Below, piece after piece: positions 8,644-18,210 of a stretch of DNA of 64,000 nucleotides (position 1 is its first letter; each line of letters opens with the position of its first letter). The notes under the pieces were generated by a model. The model was not told the DNA's origin. It saw nothing but the letters and a program-made list of their open reading frames with translations, and did not search any database. The position numbers were made by a program, and so were the translations under genes. Source of the DNA: Pedobacter frigiditerrae. Lineage in GTDB: Bacteria; Bacteroidota; Bacteroidia; Sphingobacteriales; Sphingobacteriaceae. The DNA is taken from the NCBI RefSeq assembly GCF_004331645.1, contig NZ_SJSK01000001.1, forward strand, positions 1,054,001 to 1,118,000, given 5' to 3'.

Positions 8644-10113
8644 TTACATCTTAGAACTCCAAAAGGTTGTTTGGGTAAGCTTTTTATTAATTTGTAATAA
8701 TGCAGGATCGATTGGCCAATAATATTTACCAGCGTCAAAGTCTGACTTGCTGATCTTATTGTCTCCAAATTTCACAATGCCTGTCTTTTTTCCCAGCCTA
8801 ACTAGGTCGTAAAAACGATGCCCTTCCAAGAACAGCTCACGACCACGTTCATCTATAATGCCTTCAAACAAATTTGCATCCGTACCGACCCAATCAGTTA
8901 ACCCTGCTTGCGAACGAACCTCGTTTAATACTATTCTCGCTGCACTATATTGTGTCAAGGCAGCAAGTGCTTCAGCTTTAAGTAATTTGATGTCTGCTAG
9001 CCTAAAAATGATAATGTTGTTATGTGTAACAGGGGTAATTACATTATTTCCATTTACATAAGTAATGTTTGAATACTTAATGCAAATAGGATCGGTTGTA
9101 GTTGTTAGCGCAAAAGCATTTGTAAATCTTTTATCATTTGCATTATTGCCGTAAAGATTAGTTAGTGTTGTGGTATTAATGGTAAAACCAGCATTGTTTG
9201 TAACCGTGGTTAAGTATGGGGTTTTTAAGGTGTAAAAAGAAATCCCATTTACGCTACCTTCATTTTCATCGCTTTGTGCAATTTCAAAAATACCTTCAGC
9301 AGATTTTCCCTTGAAAATATTAAGGTAGGTGCCACGATCTACATATTGATAAAACCCTTGGTTTATCACCTGATCGGTAGCTATATTACAGTTTGTATAG
9401 TCACCTTTCCATGCATAGATGTGAGCTAATAGCGCATAAGCCGCACCCTTGTTAGCCCTTACAGCTCTATTATTGGCGTTATCATAATTCCAGTTTAGCA
9501 AACCGATGGCTGTATTTACATCTTTAATACATTGCGCAATTACATCAGCCTCCTTGGCACGAGGAATATCTACAGCCTCAGTTATTATGCCTGATTCAGT
9601 TACCAAAGGAATATCCCCCCATATTCGAGCCATGTAGAAATAATTAAAGGCCCTTAAAAAATAAGCTTCGCCTATTAAATTGTTTTTAGCCCCAATTGAA
9701 GTAAACTTATCATCACTTATGGTGGGTATAAATTTGATACAACGATTAGCTTGATCTATTGTGCTATAAAAAGTATCGTAACGGCGCATTTGCATCATTC
9801 TATCCCATGTTTCAGATCCTGGAACAGCGATGGACCAATTTACATTTGAAATATCCGAATACCTCCATTGATTGGTTGTATATTCATCAGTTGGTAAGTC
9901 GCCATAGGCGTAAAAACCAATTCCGTCTGCCTTATTTAAGGTTTTTCTCAATAAAGCGTATCCCGAAGCAACCCCTTGATCGGCATCCTTTTCATTTTTC
10001 CAAAAAGTTAAATCTGTTGATTCACTTATTGGTTTTTCATCTAAGAATTTTTTGCATGAAGCCAGTGTGCTTATTGCCATAACGCAAAAAATATATATGG
10101 TTAATTTTTTCAT
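8644..10113 (-). CDS. SusD/RagB family outer-membrane lipoprotein
   Basis: This 489-residue surface lipoprotein has its lipid Cys at position 20 (STLASC), followed by the conserved FLDEKP start of mature SusD proteins. It has TPR-like helices (AYFLRAFNYFYMARIWGDIPL) and the C-terminal SusD signature with DERGRELFLEGHRFYDLVRLGK. SusD proteins bind the substrate and act as a lid over the SusC barrel. The gene starts 12 bp after susC and shares its operon. The ligand cannot be predicted; the GH43 enzyme encoded beyond the operon's end is a weak hint at plant-type polysaccharide. Confidence 0.94.
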   Translation of the reverse strand: MKKLTIYIFCVMAISTLASCKKFLDEKPISESTDLTFWKNEKDADQGVASGYALLRKTLNKADGIGFYAYGDLPTDEYTTNQWRYSDISNVNWSIAVPGSETWDRMMQMRRYDTFYSTIDQANRCIKFIPTISDDKFTSIGAKNNLIGEAYFLRAFNYFYMARIWGDIPLVTESGIITEAVDIPRAKEADVIAQCIKDVNTAIGLLNWNYDNANNRAVRANKGAAYALLAHIYAWKGDYTNCNIATDQVINQGFYQYVDRGTYLNIFKGKSAEGIFEIAQSDENEGSVNGISFYTLKTPYLTTVTNNAGFTINTTTLTNLYGNNANDKRFTNAFALTTTTDPICIKYSNITYVNGNNVITPVTHNNIIIFRLADIKLLKAEALAALTQYSAARIVLNEVRSQAGLTDWVGTDANLFEGIIDERGRELFLEGHRFYDLVRLGKKTGIVKFGDNKISKSDFDAGKYYWPIDPALLQINKKLTQTTFWSSKM

Positions 10114-10125
10114 CTTATATCTTAT

Positions 10126-13100
10126 TTAGAAAGTTAAATCTAATCCAAAAGTGTATTTTCTAGGTATAGGGTAATCATTACCAGAAGAATACCCATCAAC
10201 ACCAACTGCTTCTGGATCAGGTACCGTAGATCTAGACCATACTTTAACATTGTCTAACAAACCGTAAAATCTAATTAATCGAATACCCATTTTTTTCGAA
10301 ACTTTTTCTGGAAGGGTATAACCCAACCTTATGTTTTTAATCCTAAGAAAACTGGCATCTTCTACATACATGCTCTGTCCAATATGCCATTTATCAACTG
10401 TGTTTGTAATTAGGCCAGGATATTTTGCAACATCACCAGGTTTTGACCAGAAATCGGCAACATTAAAGTTAGAAGCAGGTCCAGAACGTGGTCCCCATAA
10501 TGTATAAGGGTCACTTGTTCCAGCATCTTGTAATTTATCAGAAAGATAACCATTACGTAACTTACGTCCTGAAATAAAGGTTGTTAAGATATCAATTGTA
10601 AAACCTTTATAAGAGAATGAGTTGTTCATACCACCTGTCCAGTCTGGATTTGGATTACCATAGGAAATGTTGTCGTTATAATCGATGTTATAATCTCCAT
10701 TCTGGTCTACCCTTGCTGGGTCTCCTGCGCCAAATTGGCTACCACCAAACTGAGTTATTCTTTTACCTGTAAGTGGATCGATGGGAACATCAGAATCTCT
10801 AGAATAAATTCCCCTAACTTCCCAAACTTTATAAGTAAATAGAGGTTCACTTACACTAAGGGTTTGTTGCATCCATGGAGGTCCGAATGTAAAATCCCTG
10901 CCGCCATTTGGAAGTTTGGTGACATAATTTTTGTTATAGGCGATATTAAAATTCGTATTCCACTGCACCTTTGATTTTGGCCCCAAATTGCGTGTGTTAA
11001 TGCTTAATTCTACTCCCGTATTGCGAAGATCTACATAGTTGTTTGAGATTTCGGAGAAGCCTGTGGTAAGTGGAACCGCTACATTAAAAACCTTGCTTTT
11101 CGAATCTCGAACATAGTATTCAGTCGACATTGATATTCTGTCGTTTAAAAAGCCTAGATCTACTCCCGCGTTAAATTGTGGGGCCCTTTCCCAGCTAATC
11201 GATGGAGCTGAGGCTGCACCATTATAATTTGGATACAATACCTGTGTGCCATTATAAGTGGTTTGAGAACCGCCCTGTCCATTGGCTAATGCAGAAAGAG
11301 GATATGATGCATCGGTAATTAAAGTTTGGTACTGGGCATAATAAGCGCCTGGATCATTACCAGTTACACCATAACTAGCCCTCAATTTAAGGTAAGAAAC
11401 TACCTTTTTTAGAGGGGCGAAGAATTTCTCTTCAGAGGCATTCCATCCAGCAGAGATAGATGGAAATGCACCCCATCTATTATTTGCACTATATCTTGAT
11501 GAAGCATCAGTACGATATACCGCCTGCATTAAATATTTACCTTTATAATCGTAAACAAAACTGCCCATCCATGATAGTCGAGAACGTTGTTGAACGGTAT
11601 TATAGGTGTAAAGATTTGCTCCAGATGCGATTCCGTTAACTGTTTTTACCGCATCTGAATTTCCTACGCTTCTGCTGTAGGTGTTATTACTCACATTTTT
11701 TTCCATTCCATAGAGCACAACTGCGTTAAAATTATGTCCACTTTCTAATGATTTGGCATAATTCAATGTGTTTTCTAATTCCCAACGGTTGCCTTGATTA
11801 ACCCAGCCTTCTGCTTCATTTTGCCCGCTGTTGCTTAAAATATTGGGTTTAAAATAACCTCTAGTATTATTGTTGATATTATATGAAATTGTACTTTTTA
11901 AGTTCAAGCCCGGGATAAGGGTATATTGAGCTGACGTATTTCCATTCAAGCTCGTCGTTCTATCGTCGTCCCTTAGCTCGTCGTAACGGCCACTATATAG
12001 TTCTTCTTCAGTAGTTCCAATCTTCCAGAAAGATGATGGGAAGCCCCAAGTGGTAAAAGGATATTTGGTTTGATCACCTTGTCCGTGCCTAGATTTAGTC
12101 AGTCCCACAAATAGGTTGGTTTGAACTTGTAACGATTTAGTTGGATTTACCTGAACAAATAAGCTTGGTGTTATTCTACTAAAATCATAGCCCTTCATTA
12201 CGCCTTCTTCACTAAAGCGATTAAATGAAAAACGATATGAATATTTTTCTGTAGCTGCAGCAATACTCGCATCAACATTGGTGATTAATCCAGTTTGAAG
12301 AAATAAGCCCTGCCAATCTGTATTGTTATTAAATGCAGAATTTAAACTATCTGTTAGCATCATGTTAAGATTACCTAACTGTGTATAGCTGCCATTACCT
12401 GCATATAAGAGATCCATTTTTAAACGTCTTTCGGCAGTTCCAGTTTGGATTGGTTTTAAGGCAGGCTTATTGGCGATCCCAAAATAAGTTGCCACTCTAA
12501 TTTGAGGAGGTGCACCGATTGCTGCTCTTTTTGTTTTTACAAGAATTACCCCGTTAGATGCCCTGGCTCCGTAAACGGCTGCTGCCGATGCATCTTTTAA
12601 TACGTCTACTGATTCAATGTCATTTGGATTTATGGCTTGTAGAGGATTACTGCCGTACGCAGAACCTATATCATTAACATCATAGATAATTCCATCAATT
12701 ACATATAGGGGCGAAGAACTCTGACCTAACACTACGCTAGTTGCTCCTCTAATATTTACAATGTTATTTCCTCCAGGTTCGCCTGAAGTACTTAGTACCG
12801 TTAAACCAGCAACACGCCCTTGTAACATCGAGTCGAAGGTTGAGTAGGGGGTGTTCTCAAAATCCTTACCCTTAACAGAAGAGATTGCGCCCGCGGTCTT
12901 TTTTCTTTGGATGTTTTGGTATCCAATAAGTACAACCTCGTTTAAGGATTTTGTGTCTTCTAGCAATTCAATATTTAAAGTAGTTTTTCCATCAATAGCA
13001 ATTTCTTTAGTAGTGAAACCCACCATGGTTAAGGTGAGCGTTAATGGGGCATCAGCTTTTAAGGTTAGTGTAAATTTTCCATTTTCGTCTGTTGACGATC

Positions 13101-13266
13101 CATTTTTAGTAGTCTTTTGCGCTACAGAAACTCCAGGGATAGGAAGTCCCTTACTGTCTTTTACGGTGCCTGTAATCTTGGTTTGAGCGAAAACTTGCCA
13201 TGGTATTAAAAGAATGGCAATTATTCCAAATAATCGGCTTAAGGAAAGTTTGAATTTTAAGTTCAT
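10126..13266 (-). CDS. SusC/RagA family TonB-linked outer-membrane transporter
   Basis: A 1046-residue TonB-dependent barrel protein. It has a signal peptide (about 1-27, ending VFAQ), a carboxypeptidase-regulatory-like beta-sandwich (about 30-113, ITGTVKDSKGLPIPGVSV), a plug domain beginning near 115 (LNEVVLIGYQ) and containing the SusC hallmarks YVIDGI and LKDASAAAVYGARASNGVILV, and a C-terminal 22-strand barrel ending in Phe (GLDLTF). There is no STN domain, so sigma/anti-sigma control through this receptor is unlikely. It is the first gene of the minus-strand uptake operon. Import is energised by TonB-ExbBD, such as the set encoded at 29.8-32.8 kb. Confidence 0.95.
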   Translation of the reverse strand: MNLKFKLSLSRLFGIIAILLIPWQVFAQTKITGTVKDSKGLPIPGVSVAQKTTKNGSSTDENGKFTLTLKADAPLTLTLTMVGFTTKEIAIDGKTTLNIELLEDTKSLNEVVLIGYQNIQRKKTAGAISSVKGKDFENTPYSTFDSMLQGRVAGLTVLSTSGEPGGNNIVNIRGATSVVLGQSSSPLYVIDGIIYDVNDIGSAYGSNPLQAINPNDIESVDVLKDASAAAVYGARASNGVILVKTKRAAIGAPPQIRVATYFGIANKPALKPIQTGTAERRLKMDLLYAGNGSYTQLGNLNMMLTDSLNSAFNNNTDWQGLFLQTGLITNVDASIAAATEKYSYRFSFNRFSEEGVMKGYDFSRITPSLFVQVNPTKSLQVQTNLFVGLTKSRHGQGDQTKYPFTTWGFPSSFWKIGTTEEELYSGRYDELRDDDRTTSLNGNTSAQYTLIPGLNLKSTISYNINNNTRGYFKPNILSNSGQNEAEGWVNQGNRWELENTLNYAKSLESGHNFNAVVLYGMEKNVSNNTYSRSVGNSDAVKTVNGIASGANLYTYNTVQQRSRLSWMGSFVYDYKGKYLMQAVYRTDASSRYSANNRWGAFPSISAGWNASEEKFFAPLKKVVSYLKLRASYGVTGNDPGAYYAQYQTLITDASYPLSALANGQGGSQTTYNGTQVLYPNYNGAASAPSISWERAPQFNAGVDLGFLNDRISMSTEYYVRDSKSKVFNVAVPLTTGFSEISNNYVDLRNTGVELSINTRNLGPKSKVQWNTNFNIAYNKNYVTKLPNGGRDFTFGPPWMQQTLSVSEPLFTYKVWEVRGIYSRDSDVPIDPLTGKRITQFGGSQFGAGDPARVDQNGDYNIDYNDNISYGNPNPDWTGGMNNSFSYKGFTIDILTTFISGRKLRNGYLSDKLQDAGTSDPYTLWGPRSGPASNFNVADFWSKPGDVAKYPGLITNTVDKWHIGQSMYVEDASFLRIKNIRLGYTLPEKVSKKMGIRLIRFYGLLDNVKVWSRSTVPDPEAVGVDGYSSGNDYPIPRKYTFGLDLTF

Positions 13267-13846
13267 AGTTATTGGTTTAGGTTTAAATAATAAATGTCAC
13301 TTTAACGTTTAATAAAATTAGGACAAGGGGATGCTTAGATTAATGAATATTTTACCCTTTAATAATCATTTTTTAACCTAATACAATAAGAAAGAGATTT
13401 TGTAATTGAGTATTTTAGCTAAAACAGCGAATTATATTCTGTTAAACGAATGAAACCTGTTTTCTTGTTTGGTTTTATGGCGGGCTATAGGTCTAACCTG
13501 ATAGACCGACCCTAAAAAGGAAAAGGCCCTAATCGGGCTAGACAATATTGAAATAAAAAGGGTGGGTACTTTAGATTATAGAATTTAAATAATCTTTACG
13601 ATAATAATTACTGCTAATAACGGTTCAATTTTATTTACATCAATTATTCCAATGGTAGATCCTAAATCATGGCAATACTATTAAGGTCAGTAATCCCATG
13701 GTGATGCAGTGTGTGTTTTCTGCTCTTGTATTGTCCAGTTTGACAAGTTTCTCCGTAGTTAACCTAAAGATATGCTCATGAATTACATCGAATTAAAATA
13801 AAGAAGCCACATCAGTTTACCTGATGCAGCCTTCTTAAATAAGTAA
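13267..13846. other. 580-bp intergenic region upstream of the minus-strand susC
   Basis: No plausible gene was found. The region is the promoter and leader side of the minus-strand susC, but I saw no exact TAnnTTTG element on that strand. Two short hairpins sit side by side: GGTCTA/TAGACC (13490-13507) and GCCC/GGGC (13526-13538). Their role is unknown. The minus-strand terminator of the small ORF pair occupies 13801-13836. Confidence 0.5.
13801..13836 (-). terminator. Terminator after the two small minus-strand ORFs
   Basis: On the minus strand, AAGAAG and CATCAG arms pair with CTGATG and CTTCTT around a 5-nt loop with one internal bulge. A T-rich tail (TTTATTTTAATT) follows. It lies 10 bp beyond the stop of the 80-residue ORF, which supports that ORF being a transcribed gene. 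Confidence 0.7.
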
Positions 13847-14089
13847 TTATGGCGTAACAGGATAACTTGTACGTAGGTCTTTTGCAGTTTCATTAAGCGC
13901 ACCTAGTGTCTGATTTAACCTGAGACTAAAGCTTAGCTCAGCATCAATGTCAGTAACTGGAAAATCAGGATTAGCTTGCAATTTTAAAGAAATCTCCACT
14001 TCAGGAAGAGCGAAATATTTTGAAATAACATCTACACTAAGAGTAGGACTTAAGGTAGTTTTAACGTTTGGTTCTGGTAATGATTTCAT
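13847..14089 (-). CDS. Small hypothetical protein (80 aa)
   Basis: Starting at the ATG at 14089 this encodes an 80-residue soluble, acidic protein with no signal peptide and no Cys (MKSLPEPNVK start, TSYPVTP end). I do not recognise the family. The frame remains open upstream to 14146, but those codons overlap the preceding ORF and lack conserved character. It overlaps the 77-residue ORF by 29 bp in another frame and is followed directly by a good terminator, so the pair looks like a two-gene transcript. The function is unknown; secondary structure appears mixed, with a beta-like middle (ISLKLQANPDFPV). Confidence 0.5.
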   Translation of the reverse strand: MKSLPEPNVKTTLSPTLSVDVISKYFALPEVEISLKLQANPDFPVTDIDAELSFSLRLNQTLGALNETAKDLRTSYPVTP

Positions 14090-14294
14090 GTTTTTTATGT
14101 TTAGTTTGTTTAGGCATTGGGCAGAAAGAAGTCGCGGTTGGTACATATATTGGCGGTGTTGGCAATTTTTTTTCCACCCACATCCATTGGTCTACCGGTG
14201 TTAGCTTAGTTTTATTCCGTGTTTTTGTAAACTTATTTGGTAAAATGGTTTGATCATTTAATAGTTCAATTGGAAACTTCTTAGTAGTTATCAT
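14061..14294 (-). CDS. Small basic hypothetical protein (77 aa)
   Basis: This 77-residue ORF begins MITTKKFPIELLND, is rich in Lys, Thr and Pro, has a WMWVEKKLP segment near residue 37 and a very basic tail (KQTKHKKHEIITRTKR). It has one Cys and no signal peptide. I do not recognise it. It overlaps the start of the 80-residue ORF by 29 bp, suggesting translational coupling. A leader-plus-core layout of a RiPP precursor could be imagined, but no maturation enzyme lies nearby. A shadow ORF on the plus strand overlaps it; the minus strand is preferred because of the downstream terminator. Confidence 0.4.
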   Translation of the reverse strand: MITTKKFPIELLNDQTILPNKFTKTRNKTKLTPVDQWMWVEKKLPTPPIYVPTATSFCPMPKQTKHKKHEIITRTKR

Positions 14295-14412
14295 ATTCTT
14301 AGGGTCTTATTAGACTTTGCTAAAATATTTGTTGAACATCTTAGTGCAAGTAATTCAGTAAAATTGGCGGTTAACCTTTAGTTAATACTGCGTCGTAAAG
14401 AACTCATAAAGG

Positions 14413-14501
14413 CGTATAGGTTAAGACGGACTTTAGACGGGGTTGGCTCGGACTTAGTTCGGACCTGTGACAAATGAATCCGAACGAAATACGTCTTAAC
14501 C
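14413..14501. repeat. Nested inverted repeat before second susC
   Basis: The outer arms GGTTAAGACG (14419-14428) and CGTCTTAACC (14492-14501) match perfectly. The inner arms GTTCGGA (14457-14463) and TCCGAAC (14479-14485) also match perfectly. The enclosed sequence repeats CGGACTT(T)AG twice (about 14427 and 14450). The block is clearly more GC-rich than the flanks. It could be a structured RNA, a regulator-binding array, or a small repetitive element. Confidence 0.6.
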
Positions 14502-14611
14502 CCGAGTTAAATTTGTACAAAGAGATATGTTGGTATAACACCATTAATAACTTGGCACATAGCAGTTTTAAACACATTTAATATTCACCTATAAAAAGAA
14601 TATTTATTTCG

Positions 14612-14630
14612 ACAGGATGGTACAGGATGG
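14612..14630. repeat. 9-bp direct repeat in susC control region
   Basis: ACAGGATGG occurs twice with one intervening base (14612-14620 and 14622-14630), giving a 10-bp period close to one helical turn. Such spacing is typical of tandem regulator half-sites, but the binding protein is unknown. Confidence 0.4.
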
Positions 14631-14948
14631 ATTTATAAAAAAATACGCTTAATCTCGTATAGCCAAATATAAATTCTATGAAAAGTCTTGCTAACTCATC
14701 AGCGATGGTAAAAGTGCTAAACCTAGTTTTAGACTTCATCACCTCACATTTTAATTACAATCATCAAGTCACTTCTCGGCATCTTCTAGCTTATGGTAAT
14801 TCCGTCAAGCGATTCTGTATCGTACCAAGAAATATCTAATTGCTAAAATACATTTGAAAATACCGTCTAAATAGCCTCTCCTAGTTTTTTAGTCCCCAAG
14901 TTCTAATCAACTAAACAAAACCTAAATATTTATCAACTCTATTAAACT

Positions 14949-17900
14949 ATGAATTTAAATTCTTACTCAAATCAACGCTGTTGGCGAAAAGGATTATTTA
15001 GCAGAAAACTGCTGAAACTAGGCCTATCGACTTTAGCTATAGTTGTATTCGTGAACAATGTTAAGGCAACGGATACGAATCTTCGAAATGTATCAAAAGA
15101 CAAGGTTTCGATTGCCAAGAAATTTGATGCTATTATTACGGGAAAAATAACCGATGAAAAAGGTGAGGCTCTACCTGGTGTAGGCATTAAGTTAAAAAAT
15201 GGCACTGCAACGGCAACTACAGATGCTAATGGAAATTTTAGTATTACTATACCTTCAAATGTTACCAATCCAGTTTTGGTGATCTCCTATATAGGATTTG
15301 CTACGGTAGAAAAACCTGTTAACGGACAAACAACAATAAACATCCAGTTAACCAGTATAACTAACGATCTTAATGAGGTTGTGGTTGTGGGTTACAATAC
15401 TGTTAAGAAAAGTGATTTGACAGGTGCTGTAGTTAGTGTAAATGCTGAGGAAATTAGATCAAGGCCAGTAACAAATGCGCTGCAAGCTATTCAAGGTAAA
15501 GCAGCTGGTGTTGATGTTACTTCAAATGAGCGACCAGGAACAGTTGGTAATATTTTAATTCGTGGAGTTAGATCTTTAACGGCCAGTAATTCTCCTTTAT
15601 ACGTTGTTGATGGAATTCCCTTTCAAGCAGGAGGCATTGAGGCTATTAATCCAAATGATATTGAAACTATCGATATCTTAAAAGATGCATCTGCTACAGC
15701 TATTTATGGGTCTAGAGGTGCAAATGGAGTTGTTTTAATAACTACTAAAAAAGGTAAGGCCGGAAAATTAAGTCTAGATTATGTTGGTACTGCATCAATT
15801 GAGCAGTTAAACGATCGAATGGAAATGATGAATTCTGGGCAATATATAGAGTTTCGTAGAAATGCTTATCGTAGAACTGCATATATAAATTCAATTAACG
15901 GGACTACAACTCCAGCTCCAATATATCCATATCCAATTGTACCAACATTGGCAGATGATATTCAGATTTTTAAGCAAGATCAAAACATGGTTGATAACCT
16001 AAATAAAGGTTGGGTAAACGGTGTTTTTGATGGTGGCCTTGTTCCAACTACAGACTGGGGTAGTCTTGTTACCAGAACTGGCTTAACCCATGACCATGTT
16101 ATAAGTGCTAGTGGTGGTACGGATAAGTTAAAAGCGTATGGCTCATTTGGTTACCTGAACCAGTTAGGAACGCAGCTTGGTCAAGATTTTGAAAGGTACA
16201 GTAGCAAGGTAAACATTGAGCTTAATCCTGTGAGTTGGTTCAAAATGGGTGTTAATATAACGGCGACATATGGTTTGCAAAACTATGGCTTTCAAGCGGC
16301 CAGCGCATCCGGCGCTCCAACTATATATTCAGCAGCCCGTGGAATGCTTCCTTTAGCTATTCCATTTGATGCGGCTGGAAATAGAATAAATTTACCAGGT
16401 GGCGATATCACTATTCAAAACCCAGTTCTAGAAGCTGATTATAACATCAACTTACGTAAAACCTTAAGAACAATTGGGTCAATTTATTCTGAGGTTTCTA
16501 TTTTAAAGGGATTGAAATACCGAATTAATTTCGGTCCAGATTTCTCAAATTTTTACAATGGTAGATATCAAGATGCTAAATCTGTTAATCGTGATGCGGG
16601 CATTCCAGGGTCAATTAACAATCAGGCTATCTTGAACCAAAGCAGCAGATTTGCTTACACCCTAGATCACTTGTTATATTACAATAAAACAATTAATAAA
16701 CATGATTTTGGTGTAACCTTATTGCAAAGTTCATCTGCCTTCAGAGATGAATCATCATCACTAACAGGAAGTAAATTATCCCTGCCAAAATCGTTATGGT
16801 ATGGATTAAATACAGGAGTAATTACAGCTTTAGATGGATTTAATTCAGATTTAAGGCGGTCTAACTTAAACTCTTACATGGCTAGAGTTAATTACAGCTA
16901 TAATAGCAAATATTTATTAACAGCTTCTGCCCGTTGGGATGGTGCATCACAATTGGCTGCAGGTAATAAATGGGATTTTTTCCCTTCTGCTGCAATTGCA
17001 TGGCGCTTAGATCAAGAAGATTTTTTGAAGGATGTAAAATGGGTAAGTCAGCTTAAATTAAGATTTGGACTTGGTACAACAGGTAACTCTTCTGTAGATA
17101 TTGGTAGCACGCTCGGTTCGTTAACGCCACTAACTTATACCTTTGGTAGTGTTGCACAAACTGGCTATGTTTCTTCAGACGCTTCCCTAGCAGATCCGAC
17201 TACGCTGCCTAACAAACTGTTAAGCTGGGAAAAAACTACCCAATATAATTTAGCGGTGGATTTTGACTTGCTAAAAGGAAGAATTAGTGGTTCACTTGAT
17301 TTTTATAAATCTAAAACGAATGATCTTATCTTAAAAAAATCCATTGGCTCAATTAATGGTTATACCAAATCTTTTGATAATGTTGGGTCTACCAAAAATA
17401 AAGGGATTGATTTAACTGTTAATACGGTTAACGTTAAATCAAGCAACTTCACTTGGGAATCAACCCTTAACTTTTCTATGAGCAAGGATGAGATTGTTAA
17501 ATTAGATAATGGTGATATGATTCCCGAACGCTTTTTTATTGGACAAAGAAATGGAGTTGCTTATGATTTTGTAAAACAAGGAATCTGGCAAAATACACCT
17601 GAAGATAAAATTGAGATGGATAAGTTTAATGCAAATATTGCAAGCTTAGGCAGTCAGTTTAAGCCAGGTAGTATTAGAATTAAGGACATAAATGGTGATT
17701 ATAAAATCGATGCTAACAATGATCGCCAGGTACTGGGACATTACAACCCAAGCTGGACTGGTGGTTTAACGAATACTTTTGGATATAAAAACTTTGATCT
17801 TTCGATATTTATTATTGCCAGGTATAATTTCCTTATCCAAACAGGGGCAGAATCTCTTCAAGGTCGTTATGCTCAACGTTTGGTTGATTATTGGACACCT

Positions 17901-18191
17901 ACAAACCCAACTAATAATTATCCTGCTCCAAATTATGCTAGTGCAACCGGAGATCAGTATATCAGTTCTATGAACTATCAAGATGCTTCTTTTATTAAAA
18001 TCAGAAACATTTCTTTGGGTTATAACTTTGCACCGAATCTTGCAAAAAAATTAACCCTATCTAGATTAAGAGTGTATGCTCAGGCAATAAATCCAGGATT
18101 AATCTATTCGAATATCGATTGGATTGATCCTGATTTGGGTGTTTCTGCATTCAATAGAGGAGTTGTATTTGGAATTAACGCTAGCTTCTAA
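14949..18191 (+). CDS. SusC/RagA family TonB-linked outer-membrane transporter
   Basis: A 1080-residue TonB-dependent transporter. The N-terminus is long and basic (hydrophobic core about residues 23-37, probable cleavage near VKA at 39-41). A carboxypeptidase-regulatory-like domain follows (about 62-145, ITGKITDEKGEALPGVG), then a plug starting LNEVVVVGYN with RGVRSL, YVVDGIPFQ and LKDASATAIYGSRGANGVV, and a barrel ending GINASF. No STN domain is present. It is followed 19 bp later by its susD partner. It is only distantly similar to the minus-strand SusC at 10-13 kb, so the two pairs probably take up different ligands. Confidence 0.95.
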   Translation: MNLNSYSNQRCWRKGLFSRKLLKLGLSTLAIVVFVNNVKATDTNLRNVSKDKVSIAKKFDAIITGKITDEKGEALPGVGIKLKNGTATATTDANGNFSITIPSNVTNPVLVISYIGFATVEKPVNGQTTINIQLTSITNDLNEVVVVGYNTVKKSDLTGAVVSVNAEEIRSRPVTNALQAIQGKAAGVDVTSNERPGTVGNILIRGVRSLTASNSPLYVVDGIPFQAGGIEAINPNDIETIDILKDASATAIYGSRGANGVVLITTKKGKAGKLSLDYVGTASIEQLNDRMEMMNSGQYIEFRRNAYRRTAYINSINGTTTPAPIYPYPIVPTLADDIQIFKQDQNMVDNLNKGWVNGVFDGGLVPTTDWGSLVTRTGLTHDHVISASGGTDKLKAYGSFGYLNQLGTQLGQDFERYSSKVNIELNPVSWFKMGVNITATYGLQNYGFQAASASGAPTIYSAARGMLPLAIPFDAAGNRINLPGGDITIQNPVLEADYNINLRKTLRTIGSIYSEVSILKGLKYRINFGPDFSNFYNGRYQDAKSVNRDAGIPGSINNQAILNQSSRFAYTLDHLLYYNKTINKHDFGVTLLQSSSAFRDESSSLTGSKLSLPKSLWYGLNTGVITALDGFNSDLRRSNLNSYMARVNYSYNSKYLLTASARWDGASQLAAGNKWDFFPSAAIAWRLDQEDFLKDVKWVSQLKLRFGLGTTGNSSVDIGSTLGSLTPLTYTFGSVAQTGYVSSDASLADPTTLPNKLLSWEKTTQYNLAVDFDLLKGRISGSLDFYKSKTNDLILKKSIGSINGYTKSFDNVGSTKNKGIDLTVNTVNVKSSNFTWESTLNFSMSKDEIVKLDNGDMIPERFFIGQRNGVAYDFVKQGIWQNTPEDKIEMDKFNANIASLGSQFKPGSIRIKDINGDYKIDANNDRQVLGHYNPSWTGGLTNTFGYKNFDLSIFIIARYNFLIQTGAESLQGRYAQRLVDYWTPTNPTNNYPAPNYASATGDQYISSMNYQDASFIKIRNISLGYNFAPNLAKKLTLSRLRVYAQAINPGLIYSNIDWIDPDLGVSAFNRGVVFGINASF

Positions 18192-18210
18192 CCAATAAAA
18201 AAAGAACAAG

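Larger units (their letters stand above)
14295..14948. other. 654-bp intergenic region upstream of the plus-strand susC
   Basis: This region holds a GC-richer nested inverted repeat (14413-14501), a TAnnTTTG promoter-like octamer just after it (14508-14515), a 9-bp direct repeat (14612-14630), a second TAnnTTTG octamer (14849-14856) and a 53-codon ORF (14678-14839, MKSLANSSAM start) that I cannot tell from chance. It is presumably the control region of the second susCD operon, and the leader would be about 85 to 430 nt depending on which octamer is used. Confidence 0.5.

Noticed and set aside
8640..8768. 43-codon N-terminal extension of the fasciclin-like gene
   Set aside because: The extra codons overlap the end of susD and precede a perfectly placed lipoprotein signal at 8639.
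13947..14253. Plus-strand ORFs opposite the two small minus-strand ORFs
   Set aside because: The terminator and overlap arrangement favour the minus strand, and the plus-strand products have no domain-like character.
14678..14839. 53-codon plus-strand ORF (MKSLANSSAM start) before the second susC
   Set aside because: No recognised family, no terminator or promoter of its own, and its length is compatible with chance; mentioned only in the intergenic entry.
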